Below are positions 15,364-26,273 of a stretch of DNA of 64,000 nt, piece by piece; the stretch's first letter is position 1; each line of letters begins with the position of its first letter. The notes under the pieces were generated by a model. It was not told the origin of the DNA. It saw only the letters and a list, made by a program, of their open reading frames with translations, and ran no database searches. This DNA is from Intestinirhabdus alba (GTDB lineage: Bacteria > Pseudomonadota > Gammaproteobacteria > Enterobacterales > Enterobacteriaceae). Position numbers and translations under genes: made by a program. The stretch is taken from NCBI RefSeq assembly GCF_009711095.1, contig NZ_WMJZ01000018.1, positions 1 through 64,000 of the forward strand, given 5' to 3'.

Positions 15364-16082
15364 TGCAAGAATTACTCGATTATGCGGCATCGTCGCAGGA
15401 TGAAGTGTGCGCGCTGATCCTGAATGGCGAGCAAGTGTTTCGCTGCCGGAATGTGCATCCGGAGCCCTGGCATCATTTCCGCATAAGTGACGACGACTGG
15501 CTTGCAGCGGAGGAGGAGGGGGAGATTACCGCAGTATTCCATTCGCATCCGCAAAGCCAGCCAGCTCTTTCAGGAGCTGACCGGCAGGTGCAGGTTATGA
15601 CCGGCCTGCCATGGTGGCTGGCATCTGACGGGGAGGTCAGGAAATACAGGCCTGTGCCACTCCTGCTGGGGCGAAAGTTCGAGCACGGCATTATGGACTG
15701 CTACACGCTTTTCCGGGACGCATACCACCTCTGCGGCATCGACCTGCCGGACTTCGAGCGAACTAACGGATGGTGGCTGCGGGGAGAGAATCTCTATTTG
15801 GTAAACATGCCGGCCAATGGGTTCTATCAGGTATCCATGCAGGATGCCCATCCAGGCGACGTCATTATCAGGCAGCCATTCCCCGGCGCAGACCCATGCC
15901 ACTCAATGATTCTCCTTCATGACAACCTGGTGCTTCACCATGACCATGCCGGACACCTCAGCAGACGAGAACAAATGCGCCCGGCATACATCAAGCAGAC
16001 GCATTCAATCTGGAGACACGAACAGTGCTCATCTTTAAATTTGCAGGCAATCTACGCCGATTTTACCGCCAGATATCCCTGA
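15363..16082 (+). CDS. phage tail protein, lambda K-like (JAMM and NlpC/P60 domains)
   Basis: A 239-residue protein with two enzyme-like domains. The first has a complete JAMM metallopeptidase motif (HSHP, then a serine eight residues later and an aspartate three residues further on, in FHSHPQSQPALSGAD). The second is an NlpC/P60 domain, with the catalytic cysteine in DCYTLFRDAYH and histidines in DPCHSMILLHDN. In lambda, gpK joins the tail tip. The active-site residues are conserved, so peptidase or amidase activity on the cell wall is possible. It overlaps the L gene by one base. Confidence 0.85.
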   Translation: MQELLDYAASSQDEVCALILNGEQVFRCRNVHPEPWHHFRISDDDWLAAEEEGEITAVFHSHPQSQPALSGADRQVQVMTGLPWWLASDGEVRKYRPVPLLLGRKFEHGIMDCYTLFRDAYHLCGIDLPDFERTNGWWLRGENLYLVNMPANGFYQVSMQDAHPGDVIIRQPFPGADPCHSMILLHDNLVLHHDHAGHLSRREQMRPAYIKQTHSIWRHEQCSSLNLQAIYADFTARYP

Positions 16083-16552
16083 ATGTTGATACTCCCGCGC
16101 AGGGTTTACGCCTTCTGCTGGCGCAGGATTTCGAATTCAAAAAAGCCTTTCTACATACAAAGCTGCGGGTGCGGGTGGCGGGCGAGGATGTTGAGGCATC
16201 TGCGATGCAATGGCATCTGGATCGCCACCTTAAAGACGGCTCTGTAGTCCTGTTCGTGCCGGTAGTGGAGGGGGCGATAAGCGCCGCTGCGGCCGCATGG
16301 ATTGCGGTTGCTGTCAGCGTGGCTTCGGTGGCTTACTCGGTCTACATGTCACGCAACATGAAGACCAAAACATCCGCAGAAGCAGCAGAGACCAATACAC
16401 TCACAAACAATTCATTTACCAGTGCTGAAAACCGGGTAGGTCAGGGCCGCGCGGTGCCAATTCTCCTCGGAGAAATGGAGGTTGGTTCGAATGTGATTTC
16501 CCTCGGCATCGACACTTCAAATAACGCAGACTGGACAGAATCAATAAGCTAA
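16025..16552 (+). CDS. phage tail assembly protein, lambda I-like
   Basis: A 175-residue protein matching gpI: a compact N-terminal beta-grasp-like half (IFKFAGNLRRFYRQISLNV), a hydrophobic glycine/alanine-rich middle (ISAAAAAWIAVAVSVASVAYSVYM), and a C-terminal part with GQGRAVPILLGE. It starts with GTG at 16025 and overlaps the K gene by 58 bases. In lambda gpI is needed for tip assembly but is not in the finished tail. Confidence 0.8.
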   Translation: MLIFKFAGNLRRFYRQISLNVDTPAQGLRLLLAQDFEFKKAFLHTKLRVRVAGEDVEASAMQWHLDRHLKDGSVVLFVPVVEGAISAAAAAWIAVAVSVASVAYSVYMSRNMKTKTSAEAAETNTLTNNSFTSAENRVGQGRAVPILLGEMEVGSNVISLGIDTSNNADWTESIS

Positions 16553-16563
16553 GGTGGCGCGCT

Positions 16564-19500
16564 ATGTCTTCAGGTGGTGGTAAGGCCTCGACCCCAAAAC
16601 TCCTCGACGATAACCTCAAATCAAAACAATTTTACAGAGTGCTGGACCTTATTTCGGAAGGGCCGATTTTCGGGCCGATAGACCAGACACACCTTTCTTC
16701 ATTCAAGCTGAATAAGACACCAGTTACAGATGCCAATGGCAACGTTAGTGTTAATGGCGTAAGTGTAGCATGGCGTCCGGGGTCAGAGACGCAATCGCCT
16801 ATTAACGGATTCTCTGCTATTGAAGCAACAACTATCGTGAACACCGATGTAACCTATGATACGCCGCTTGTTCGCACTATAACCGACCAGGATGTCACCC
16901 GGGTACGTTTTAATGTGGGCGTGACCGGACTGGTCGAGAGCGACACTAAAGGCAATCAGAATAATACGTCCGTTACCCTGGTGCTTGAGAGCAGAACGGG
17001 AAATGCAGGCTGGTCAATAGAGAAGACGGTAACTATAACCGGTAAAATATCAGGTGAATATCTTGAAGCGCATCTTATTAATGCGCCAGATACCAAGCCT
17101 TTCGATATTCGCGTGCGGCGCATCACTCCCGATAGTAACAGTGATTTATTGTCAAATGGCACCATCTGGAATAGTTATAGCGAAATTACTGACGATAATC
17201 TGAATTATCCTTTCTCTGCAATTGCGGGTGCGGTTATTGACCGTGACCAGTACACCGACACCCCTAGTCGCACATACCATCTTCGCGGCCTGATTGTGGA
17301 CGTTCCTGACAACTACGATCCGATAGCCAGAACCTATTCAGGGTTGTGGACTGGCGGCTTTAAAAAGGCGTGGACGAACAACCCCGCCTGGCTGTTCCGT
17401 GAACTGGCGAAGAATACCCGGTTTGGTCTGGCAAAACGAGCCGGTTATATCGATGTAGATGACGGCGCTCTTTACATCCTCTCACAGTATTGCGATCAGC
17501 TTGTTAATGACGGCTATGGCGGTCAGGAACCAAGAATGACGCTGAACGCATACATCACGGAGCAGGCCAGCGCACGCAATATTTTAGACAAGATAGCCAG
17601 CATGTTTCGCGGAATAGCATTGTGGGACGGAATGCGCCTTTCCGTCATGCTGGACGCACCACAGGACCCGATCGCGACAATCACGAACGCTAATGTGGTT
17701 GATGGCGTATTTAAGCGCAGTTCTGTGAAACGCTCAGAAAAATACAACGCGGTAGTTGTGTCCTGGACTGACCCGGATAACGGCTGGGAGCAGGTGAAGG
17801 AATACGTCTCCGACGATGAGATGATCGCCCGCGGAAACTACAACGAAACCACCCTAGAGGCGTTTGGGTGCACTTCTCGCGGCCAGGCATGGCGAGCAGG
17901 AAAATGGCTCCTGGAAACAGCAAAACGTGAAAGTAGTCGACTTTCTTTCCAGATGGCTCGCGATGCTATTCATTTCACGCCGGGCGATATCGTTGAAATC
18001 ATGGACAACAACTATGCCGGCGCGCGCCTTGGCGGGCGCGTCATGTCACACAGCGGGAATAAAATTACTGTTGATGCTGTCGATTCTTCGCTGATAACAG
18101 AAGATGACACCATGTCGCTCATGGGGAGTGACGGCAAGTTCATTAAATATACGATTGACAGTATTACTGGTAATGTAGTTACGTTGAAAACGACCCCGGC
18201 ATGGGTGCGTGATGGCACTATTTTCGCCATATCTACCAGCAATGTCACCACTCGTTTATTTCGCATCCTCAGTGTGGCAGAGGCAGAAAATAATTCCGTG
18301 TACAGCATTACGGCTTCTCAGCATGATCCCAATAAACAGGCCATTGTGGACGAGGGGGCCATATTTGAAATTCCTAACGACACGCTAAACGGTTACCGCG
18401 TACCGAATATTGAAAATCTGCGCATTATTAACACCAACTCCGAGACTGTACAAGTAACATCCACTTGGGAAACAGCAACCACCACTAAAAAACTGGCATT
18501 TGAATTGTACGTGTACAGTGCGGATGGGAAATTGGTGGCTCAGTACGAAACCGACCAGTTCCGTTATGAATTTTTTGGACTGAATGCCGGGAGCTATACG
18601 CTGGGTGTGCGTGGCCGCAACGAAAACGGAATGAAAGGCGCTGAGTCCCAAATAAACATGGTGATTGGTGCGCCGCCGGCACCTTCCGGTATTGTATGGA
18701 CCCCCGGTTTATTCTCCGCCGATATCGTTCCGGTTATGCAAATTACAGCAACGACGGACACATTTTTTGAGTTCTGGTACTCCGGTCAAATTCAAATCAC
18801 CAATCCTGCGAACATAGAGGATCAGGCTCAATTCCTTGGACGCTCTACGCAATGGACGTTGCACGGATTAAAAGCCGATACGACCTATTACGTTTACGTG
18901 CGCACTAAAAATGCGTTCGGGGTATCTGAGTTCGTCGAGGCGTCAGGTAAAGCCTCTTCCGATATTCCCGGAATGATTGACCTGATTGATGATGCGATTC
19001 GCGATTCAGACGCATTCAAAAATGTTCAGGGCGGCGTTGATACCAGCCTTGAGGGCATCATGGAAAATTCCCTTGCTAACCACGGTACAGTTGAGCACCA
19101 GTATCAACAGTATGGGGAGGTCCGCGCAGATATTCTTGTCGTAAAAACCACTGTTGCGACGGCCGAGCAAGGGCTTGCTGATTTGTCTACCTACGTTCAG
19201 GCATCAATCGGTGATTTAAACAGTGACGTGAATTCACTGACATCGGCTGTTAATCAAAAAATGACAGCAGAGGTAAATAGCGATGGCACAGCAAAAGCAT
19301 CGTACACCCTTAATATGGGTATTGTGCGAAACGGTGTAAAATATAATACCGGCTTAGGCATGTCTATCGAGCCATCAGGCAACACTTACAAATCCACTGT
19401 TGTTTTTGCGGCGGATCAGTTTGGAATATATTCAGGTAGCGATCCCGGTAACTGGCAGGCTGCATTCTTTGTATATAACGGACAGGTATTTATCAGGAGT

Positions 19501-19746
19501 GTATTGATTCAGGAAGCATCAATCGACTTTGCAAAAATAACTGATTCTTTGCAGTCGTCTAACTTCATTCCTGGTGTGCAAGGCTGGAATTTACCAAAAA
19601 ATGCCAGCCCTGAGTTTCATGGAAAGCTTTATGCCGACAGTGGTGAGTTTGCATTTAATGGAACAAATAATGTGGTCAGAATTGACGGCAATGGTATCAC
19701 GGTTAACCTTCCCGGAGGTGGGCGTGTTGTTGTAGGAAAATGGTAG
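16564..19746 (+). CDS. phage tail tip / host specificity protein, lambda J-like
   Basis: A 1060-residue protein with the layout of gpJ. The N-terminal part has the tip attachment domain (SEGPIFGPID, then IDRDQYTDTPSRTYHLRGLIVDVP). The middle has GLWTGGFKKAWTNNPAWLFRE and related domains, followed by fibronectin type III-like repeats at about residues 600 to 800. The C-terminal about 200 residues, after a helical stretch, would bind the host receptor. In lambda gpJ binds LamB; the target here cannot be read. It is intact and the length is close to that of lambda gpJ (1132). Confidence 0.9.
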   Translation: MSSGGGKASTPKLLDDNLKSKQFYRVLDLISEGPIFGPIDQTHLSSFKLNKTPVTDANGNVSVNGVSVAWRPGSETQSPINGFSAIEATTIVNTDVTYDTPLVRTITDQDVTRVRFNVGVTGLVESDTKGNQNNTSVTLVLESRTGNAGWSIEKTVTITGKISGEYLEAHLINAPDTKPFDIRVRRITPDSNSDLLSNGTIWNSYSEITDDNLNYPFSAIAGAVIDRDQYTDTPSRTYHLRGLIVDVPDNYDPIARTYSGLWTGGFKKAWTNNPAWLFRELAKNTRFGLAKRAGYIDVDDGALYILSQYCDQLVNDGYGGQEPRMTLNAYITEQASARNILDKIASMFRGIALWDGMRLSVMLDAPQDPIATITNANVVDGVFKRSSVKRSEKYNAVVVSWTDPDNGWEQVKEYVSDDEMIARGNYNETTLEAFGCTSRGQAWRAGKWLLETAKRESSRLSFQMARDAIHFTPGDIVEIMDNNYAGARLGGRVMSHSGNKITVDAVDSSLITEDDTMSLMGSDGKFIKYTIDSITGNVVTLKTTPAWVRDGTIFAISTSNVTTRLFRILSVAEAENNSVYSITASQHDPNKQAIVDEGAIFEIPNDTLNGYRVPNIENLRIINTNSETVQVTSTWETATTTKKLAFELYVYSADGKLVAQYETDQFRYEFFGLNAGSYTLGVRGRNENGMKGAESQINMVIGAPPAPSGIVWTPGLFSADIVPVMQITATTDTFFEFWYSGQIQITNPANIEDQAQFLGRSTQWTLHGLKADTTYYVYVRTKNAFGVSEFVEASGKASSDIPGMIDLIDDAIRDSDAFKNVQGGVDTSLEGIMENSLANHGTVEHQYQQYGEVRADILVVKTTVATAEQGLADLSTYVQASIGDLNSDVNSLTSAVNQKMTAEVNSDGTAKASYTLNMGIVRNGVKYNTGLGMSIEPSGNTYKSTVVFAADQFGIYSGSDPGNWQAAFFVYNGQVFIRSVLIQEASIDFAKITDSLQSSNFIPGVQGWNLPKNASPEFHGKLYADSGEFAFNGTNNVVRIDGNGITVNLPGGGRVVVGKW

Positions 19747-19753
19747 GTTATAT

Positions 19754-20713
19754 ATGCCGGAAGGAATACTGATTGATTATAACGATGGCCGTCCTGTGAT
19801 GGCTATCACTGCGGGGCTTCGCGCCCCGTCGTTTTGTGCAAACTTTTCAGGGAGTGGCACTGGTGCAAACCAGTTTCGTATTGACACCCCTTTAACCCCT
19901 GGATCCACAGTTTTTGTCTTGCCGTCAATCCCGGTTGACATTCAGGAATTTGTTGACATGCAGACGTGGATTGTTTTACCGATATATATGACATCTGTTA
20001 CCCGCAACGGGGATAGCGGAGTCACAATTAACGGAACAAACAGAGGTAACTATCAAAGAATACCAAAATGGGCTGGGACTGTATTTGAAATACTCCCTGA
20101 ATCAACACACAATGAAGGGATGCTTATTTCTAACTCTACTGATTTTACAGCGATTTCGAATCAAGCCAGCTTAATGACCTGCGCCTATGTTGGCACGGTT
20201 ACAGTTAACGGCTCGATGGCGCTTCCAGTCTCCGGTATACCTTTTGGGAAATGGGATAATAATAATGTTTCTGTAGGATTTGACGGAAGTAATATCATTG
20301 TCAGGAATATTAGTTATTCAGGAATGGATGATCTTGAAGGCTCTGTAACACTGGAGCTTGTTATATTTAATAACACCGCTCCAGTCGCCGGCGATGGCAT
20401 TACTATGACCAATTCGGCAGGGCAGGTTACCTTTTCTACAGTGAAACGCCCATTTGTGTACGACCGGCAATTAACGGTAACCAATACTAATCAATATGTA
20501 GGTGAAAAATATTGCCAAATAGCATTTACGGGCGCTCAGTCAAGGAGAGTAAGCGGCTATTTTAATGTAAGGAAAAAAGGAATTGTAATGACCGGGGGGA
20601 ATGTCCGGTCAGCTTATAATCAGGTTGTGGGTAATTATTATGACAACGGGTTTGATATGACATTTAACCAAAATATCAATATGCCAGTTCTTATACTTCC
20701 AAACATGTACTAA
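19754..20713 (+). CDS. phage tail tip-associated protein, DUF6453-like
   Basis: A 319-residue protein directly downstream of gpJ. It begins GILIDYNDGRPVMAITAGLRAP and is beta-rich throughout, with many Asn, Thr and Gly residues and few charged ones, as for tail decoration or fibre-adjacent proteins. I recall a family of this kind as DUF6453. No helical coiled coil or enzymatic motif is visible. It is eight bases from gpJ and ten bases from the tail fibre gene. Confidence 0.6.
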   Translation: MPEGILIDYNDGRPVMAITAGLRAPSFCANFSGSGTGANQFRIDTPLTPGSTVFVLPSIPVDIQEFVDMQTWIVLPIYMTSVTRNGDSGVTINGTNRGNYQRIPKWAGTVFEILPESTHNEGMLISNSTDFTAISNQASLMTCAYVGTVTVNGSMALPVSGIPFGKWDNNNVSVGFDGSNIIVRNISYSGMDDLEGSVTLELVIFNNTAPVAGDGITMTNSAGQVTFSTVKRPFVYDRQLTVTNTNQYVGEKYCQIAFTGAQSRRVSGYFNVRKKGIVMTGGNVRSAYNQVVGNYYDNGFDMTFNQNINMPVLILPNMY

Positions 20714-20723
20714 GGAAACATTT

Positions 20724-21992
20724 ATGTCCGCAGGAACTATCACCCTTACAAATAATTCTACAGCCGTGACCGGCACCGGAACCGCATTTTCAACAGAGCT
20801 GGCGGCAGGAGATTTCATTGTCGTAACTGTCGGCGGCGTCCCGTATACGCTCCCTGTTCAGTCTGTAAACAGCAACACGTCACTGACGCTGGTCAGCGTG
20901 TACACAGGGCCAACGCAATCAGGCGCGGCATGGTCTGCCGTTCCTCGCGTTGCGCTCAGTATGGTAACAGCTGCGCTGGTAGCTCAAAGCGCTGAAGCGC
21001 TGCGTGGTCTGAACTACGACAAGCAGAACTGGCAGCAGGTTTACAGCGCCAGCGGCAGCATTACCGTAAAACTCCCTGACGGCTCGACGTTCACCGGCCC
21101 ATCGTGGAAATATCTGGCAGACAACATGGCCACAAAAACGGGCGGAGCGGTGCCGATCGGCCAGGGCGGCACCGGCTCAACGACTGCAGAGGGCGCTCGC
21201 GCAAACCTCGGTTTGGGAACAGCAGCGCAGCGTGACGTCGGAACTGCGATCGGGAGCGTCATGGAAGTCGGGGCGTTTGGTATTGGCGGTACTGGTTCAC
21301 TATACGCAACAAATACAATGGGCGAAGCATTTAACTACCTGAGAACCAGCGGCAGTGGCATCTATCGAACTGACGAGGCGCTACAAATTCAGGAGCAATC
21401 GTTACAGTATTCACCCGCATTATTTTTCGGAGCATCGGATACATACGCTTTACTTACCGTTGGTTATTCATCGGGTATTGTATCTATTATGGCTAATGCC
21501 GACTCTGGAATAAACTCTGGAACAGGTTACGCTGAAAACGTATTATATGGCACTGCTAATACAACTGTTGATAGTAATGGTTTTATTAAAAAATCCTCAC
21601 CAATAATCAAACTATTCAGTACTGGCGAATATGAAACTAACGCAGAAGCTGAGGGGGTAGTTGTTACTCGCAGAGATGAAGGGATTTATCATATTACTGG
21701 TTGTACAGGACTTAATTCAGACGCAGCGTGGGGCGGAATTGATGGCGGGTTCGAAATACCACTTGACAGAAATAAACAGCCGCTAATCTGGCTGGATTAT
21801 GAGGTTAATGCAGATGGCTCGGTATTGGTAAAAACCTATCACCGCACCCACCCCAGCGCTCCAATATTCGCTCGCAACGAAAAAGATGGATACAGCGACG
21901 GCGACCCGATCGATATTCCACGCGACCAATTTGTGTCCGTTCGTGTGGGAATGCCAGCTGAAAGCGCATTCAACTTGAAGCAGCGGGGTTAG
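20724..21992 (+). CDS. phage tail fibre protein, probably with a replaced C-terminus
   Basis: A 422-residue protein. The first about 60 residues (GTITLTNNSTAVTGTGTAFSTE, then ADFIVV-like strands) are the usual phage fibre adhesin start. The middle has the repeat-like GGTGSTTAEGARANLGLGTAA of side tail fibres, and the C-terminus carries the FARNEKDGYSDGDPIDIPRDQFVSVRV region. The last about ten residues (FNLKQRG) run into sequence that in another frame encodes a DNA invertase, so the natural C-terminus has probably been exchanged. That junction marks where rearrangement occurred. Confidence 0.75.
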   Translation: MSAGTITLTNNSTAVTGTGTAFSTELAAGDFIVVTVGGVPYTLPVQSVNSNTSLTLVSVYTGPTQSGAAWSAVPRVALSMVTAALVAQSAEALRGLNYDKQNWQQVYSASGSITVKLPDGSTFTGPSWKYLADNMATKTGGAVPIGQGGTGSTTAEGARANLGLGTAAQRDVGTAIGSVMEVGAFGIGGTGSLYATNTMGEAFNYLRTSGSGIYRTDEALQIQEQSLQYSPALFFGASDTYALLTVGYSSGIVSIMANADSGINSGTGYAENVLYGTANTTVDSNGFIKKSSPIIKLFSTGEYETNAEAEGVVVTRRDEGIYHITGCTGLNSDAAWGGIDGGFEIPLDRNKQPLIWLDYEVNADGSVLVKTYHRTHPSAPIFARNEKDGYSDGDPIDIPRDQFVSVRVGMPAESAFNLKQRG

Positions 21993-22168
21993 CCGCAGCG
22001 CGAGCACAGGGGCGGATCGGCGGCCGCCGGCCAAAACTCTCAGCTGAACAATGGGCGCAGGCGGGGCGGTTGATTGCGAGCGGAGTAGACAGAAAGCAGG
22101 TGGCGATCATCTACGACGTTGGGGTGTCGACGCTGTATAAAAAGTTCCCTGCTGGTAAGGTTTGGTAG
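21962..22168 (+). pseudogene. C-terminal fragment of a serine recombinase (DNA invertase)
   Basis: Starting from about 21962, in a frame different from the tail fibre, an open frame reads KRIQLEAAGLAAARAQGRI, then GGRRPKLSAEQWAQAGRLI, then a helix-turn-helix ending VGVSTLYKKFPAG before a TAG at 22166-22168. This is the helix-turn-helix tail of the Hin/Gin/Pin invertase family. The N-terminal catalytic domain is missing, since a stop (TGA at 21959-21961) lies just upstream, so the fragment is not functional. Such invertases normally flip tail-fibre gene segments, and its position beside the fibre fits. Confidence 0.8.
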
Positions 22169-22175
22169 CGCGACC

Positions 22176-22244
22176 CTAACCCAGCAACCCATCGAGCCAG
22201 TCAGCCCAGAACTGCATCATCGCGCGGCGCTTGCGCTCCTTCCT
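22176..22244 (-). pseudogene. possible C-terminal remnant of a P4-type integrase
   Basis: On the minus strand 22 codons end in TAG and read RKERKRRAMMQFWADWLDGLLG. This closely resembles the extreme C-terminus of P4-type tyrosine integrases (an MMQFWADxLDxL pattern). An in-frame TAA lies directly upstream, and no longer open frame continues, so only a remnant is present. The identification rests on a short segment and is tentative. Confidence 0.4.
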
Positions 22245-22332
22245 TTATTGCCTACTATCCCGGAGCGGCATCACGCGCTAAAATGCGACTAAGCACCACT
22301 GCAGGCATTGCTCGGAAAATACCCAGCAAATT

Positions 22333-22373
22333 AAGAACAGGACAAAATACAGGACAAGATTTTAGCTGTTCTT
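22333..22373. repeat. paired short repeats resembling integrase arm sites
   Basis: ACAGGACAA occurs twice in the same direction (22337-22345 and 22349-22357), framed by an 8-base inverted repeat, AAGAACAG (22333-22340) and CTGTTCTT (22366-22373). Short direct repeats about 50-75 bases from a junction are typical of tyrosine integrase arm-type sites. Confidence 0.5.
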
Positions 22374-22410
22374 ATTAACAAACCAAATAAAACAGTGAAT
22401 TAGGGAATAC

Positions 22411-23792
<1,382 letters not shown>

Positions 23793-24019
23793 GGTGGCTG
23801 AATATCAGGACTTTTCCTGGATATTTATCGTCAGACTATACACAAAATCTTGCACCAGGCGTCGAAGCGGCTAAACATTGACGCTGCGGGCTGGATGCCG
23901 TACCCGCAGGGGCGGTGCAGATTTGCAGGATGACGTGCCGGCCTGCCGTGGCTGCACGTTTTAATACCCGACACGGTATGAAGACGCAGGTCGTTAACTA
24001 ATTTTTTCCTGGGGGATAA

Positions 24020-25129
24020 ATGAGCGCGGGAAGCCCAAAATTTACCGTCAGCCGCATCGCGGCACTGTCACTGGTTTCGCTCTGGCTGGCAGGTTGTACC
24101 AGTTCGTCTAATCCACCTGCGCCGATCGGCTCCGTTAACGGCGGCGCTGCTTCAAACACCAGCTCCGGTATGTTGATTACGCCACCGCCTGAAGTGAAGA
24201 CGCCGACGCCGGTTCAGCAGGCTCCGCGCCCGGTCGCACAGCCTGCGTCGGGGCAGCCGGTTATCGAGCAGCCCGTTCAGACGGTAAACGGCCGTATCGT
24301 GTACAACCGGCAGTATGGGAACATTCCGAAAGGCAGCTATACCGGCGGCAGCACCTACACCGTTAAAAAGGGCGACACGTTATTTTATATCGCATGGATC
24401 ACCGGCAACGATTTCCGCGATCTTGCGCAACGCAACAATGTTCCGGCCCCATATAATCTGAACGTCGGGCAAACGCTGCAGGTAGGCAGCGCTTCGGGCG
24501 CGCCCATTACCGGCGGTAATGCCATCACTCAGGCAGACGCGGCGGCGCAGGGCGTTGTGACAAAACCAGCACAAAATTCCGTCGCTCCTGTTGCTTCGCA
24601 ATCAACAATTACGTATTCTGAGAGCTCAGGTGAACAGAGTGCTAACAAAATGTTGCCGAACAACAGGCCTGCGGCGACAGTTGTCACCGCTCCCGTTACG
24701 GCTCCGGCGGTTAGCACAGCCGAAACCACAGCAAGCAGTACGTCGACAAGTGCGCCCATCTCCACCTGGCGCTGGCCGACGGACGGTAAAATAATCGAGA
24801 GCTTTGCGGCCACCGAAGGCGGCAACAAAGGGATCGATATTGCTGGTAGCAAGGGACAGGCTATCGTCGCGACCGCTGATGGCCGCGTCGTTTACGCCGG
24901 TAACGCGCTGCGCGGTTACGGGAATCTGATTATCATCAAGCATAATGATGATTACCTGAGTGCCTACGCCCATAACGATACGATGCTGGTCCGGGAACAA
25001 CAAGAAGTTAAGGCGGGGCAAAAGATAGCAACCATGGGTAGCACCGGAACCAGCTCTACACGCTTGCATTTTGAAATTCGTTACAAGGGGAAATCCGTAA
25101 ACCCGCTGCGTTATTTGCCGCAGCGATAA
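24020..25129 (+). CDS. nlpD: murein hydrolase activator NlpD
   Basis: A 369-residue outer-membrane lipoprotein. A signal peptide with the lipobox LAGC (cysteine about residue 26) is followed by a Pro/Ser/Gly-rich linker, a LysM peptidoglycan-binding domain ([17 protein letters not shown]), then a LytM/M23 domain at the C-terminus ([24 protein letters not shown]). In NlpD the LytM domain has lost catalytic zinc residues and instead activates the amidase AmiC during cell separation. The gene body includes the main promoter of rpoS, so sequence near its 5' end also controls rpoS. Confidence 0.97.
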   Translation: MSAGSPKFTVSRIAALSLVSLWLAGCTSSSNPPAPIGSVNGGAASNTSSGMLITPPPEVKTPTPVQQAPRPVAQPASGQPVIEQPVQTVNGRIVYNRQYGNIPKGSYTGGSTYTVKKGDTLFYIAWITGNDFRDLAQRNNVPAPYNLNVGQTLQVGSASGAPITGGNAITQADAAAQGVVTKPAQNSVAPVASQSTITYSESSGEQSANKMLPNNRPAATVVTAPVTAPAVSTAETTASSTSTSAPISTWRWPTDGKIIESFAATEGGNKGIDIAGSKGQAIVATADGRVVYAGNALRGYGNLIIIKHNDDYLSAYAHNDTMLVREQQEVKAGQKIATMGSTGTSSTRLHFEIRYKGKSVNPLRYLPQR

Positions 25130-25193
25130 TTCGGCGAAACTGGTCATTTGCTTGTCGGTTTCGTCAAGGGATCACGGGTAGGAGCCACCTTTT

Positions 25194-26186
25194 ATGAGTC
25201 AGAATACGCTGAAGGTTCATGATTTTAATGAAGATGCGGAATTTGATGAGAACGGAGTAGAGACTTTTGACGAGAAAGTCTTGAGTGAAGAGGAACCCAG
25301 TGATAACGATTTGGCTGAAGAGGAGCTGTTATCGCAGGGGGCGACGCAGCGCGTGCTGGATGCGACTCAGCTTTACCTTGGCGAAATTGGTTATTCGCCT
25401 CTGTTAACGGCTGAAGAAGAAGTTTATTTTGCGCGTCGTGCGCTGCGTGGGGACGTCGCGTCTCGCCGTCGGATGATCGAGAGCAACCTGCGTCTGGTGG
25501 TTAAAATCGCCCGTCGCTACGGTAACCGCGGCCTGGCGCTGCTGGATCTGATTGAAGAGGGTAACCTTGGGTTGATCCGCGCAGTTGAGAAGTTTGACCC
25601 GGAACGCGGGTTCCGCTTCTCAACTTACGCAACCTGGTGGATCCGTCAGACGATTGAGCGGGCGATTATGAATCAAACCCGCACCATTCGCCTGCCGATT
25701 CATATTGTCAAAGAGCTGAACGTTTATCTGCGTACCGCCCGCGAGCTGTCGCACAAGCTGGATCACGAGCCGAGTGCGGAAGAGATTGCAGAGCAGCTGG
25801 ATAAGCCGGTCGATGACGTCAGCCGTATGCTGCGCCTCAACGAGCGCATCACCTCGGTAGACACGCCGCTGGGCGGGGATTCCGAAAAAGCGCTGCTGGA
25901 TATTCTGGCCGATGAGAAAGAGAACGGACCGGAAGACACCACGCAGGACGATGATATGAAGCAAAGCATCGTCAAATGGTTGTTCGAACTGAACGCGAAG
26001 CAGCGTGAAGTGCTGGCACGTCGTTTCGGTTTGCTGGGGTATGAGGCGGCAACGCTGGAGGATGTGGGGCGTGAAATCGGCCTTACGCGGGAGCGTGTTC
26101 GTCAGATTCAGGTTGAAGGCCTGCGTCGACTGCGGGAAATTCTGCAGGCTCAGGGGCTGAACATCGAAGCGCTGTTCCGCGAGTAA
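25194..26186 (+). CDS. rpoS: RNA polymerase sigma factor RpoS (sigma-38)
   Basis: A 330-residue sigma factor with all regions: an acidic region 1.1, region 2 including [20 protein letters not shown] and [15 protein letters not shown], region 3, and region 4 with [19 protein letters not shown]. It directs general stress and stationary-phase transcription. The gene is intact, with no premature stop (rpoS is often mutated in laboratory strains). From E. coli, most transcripts start in nlpD, giving a long leader with small-RNA binding sites, and translation starts after GGAGCCACC here. Confidence 0.99.
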   Translation: MSQNTLKVHDFNEDAEFDENGVETFDEKVLSEEEPSDNDLAEEELLSQGATQRVLDATQLYLGEIGYSPLLTAEEEVYFARRALRGDVASRRRMIESNLRLVVKIARRYGNRGLALLDLIEEGNLGLIRAVEKFDPERGFRFSTYATWWIRQTIERAIMNQTRTIRLPIHIVKELNVYLRTARELSHKLDHEPSAEEIAEQLDKPVDDVSRMLRLNERITSVDTPLGGDSEKALLDILADEKENGPEDTTQDDDMKQSIVKWLFELNAKQREVLARRFGLLGYEAATLEDVGREIGLTRERVRQIQVEGLRRLREILQAQGLNIEALFRE

Positions 26187-26202
26187 GCCTTTGCAGCGTT
26201 AA

Positions 26203-26237
26203 AAAAGGCCGGATTTTGATAATCCGGCCTTTTATTT
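26203..26237. terminator. bidirectional terminator between rpoS and the DUF1090 gene
   Basis: A 13-pair stem (AAAAGGCCGGATT / AATCCGGCCTTTT) with a five-base loop, flanked by an A run and a T run, can act for both converging genes. Confidence 0.9.
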
Positions 26238-26273
26238 TTGCGATCCGGCGGATAGTACCCGCCGAAGATAACG

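Larger units (their letters stand above)
1..22410 (+). mobile_element. right part of a lambda-like siphophage prophage
   Basis: Contiguous phage structural genes on the + strand, in the usual head then tail order, fill the window up to base 22410, where the chromosomal surE gene starts. The left end, with terminase, lysis, replication and probably an integrase and repressor, lies outside the window. The head module is of the HI1409-portal type, while the tail tip genes follow lambda M-L-K-I-J. A block of regulatory and cargo genes is inserted between the tail chaperone and the tape measure. No frameshift is visible in the structural genes, so the virion module looks intact; only the extreme right end is decayed. 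Confidence 0.95.
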
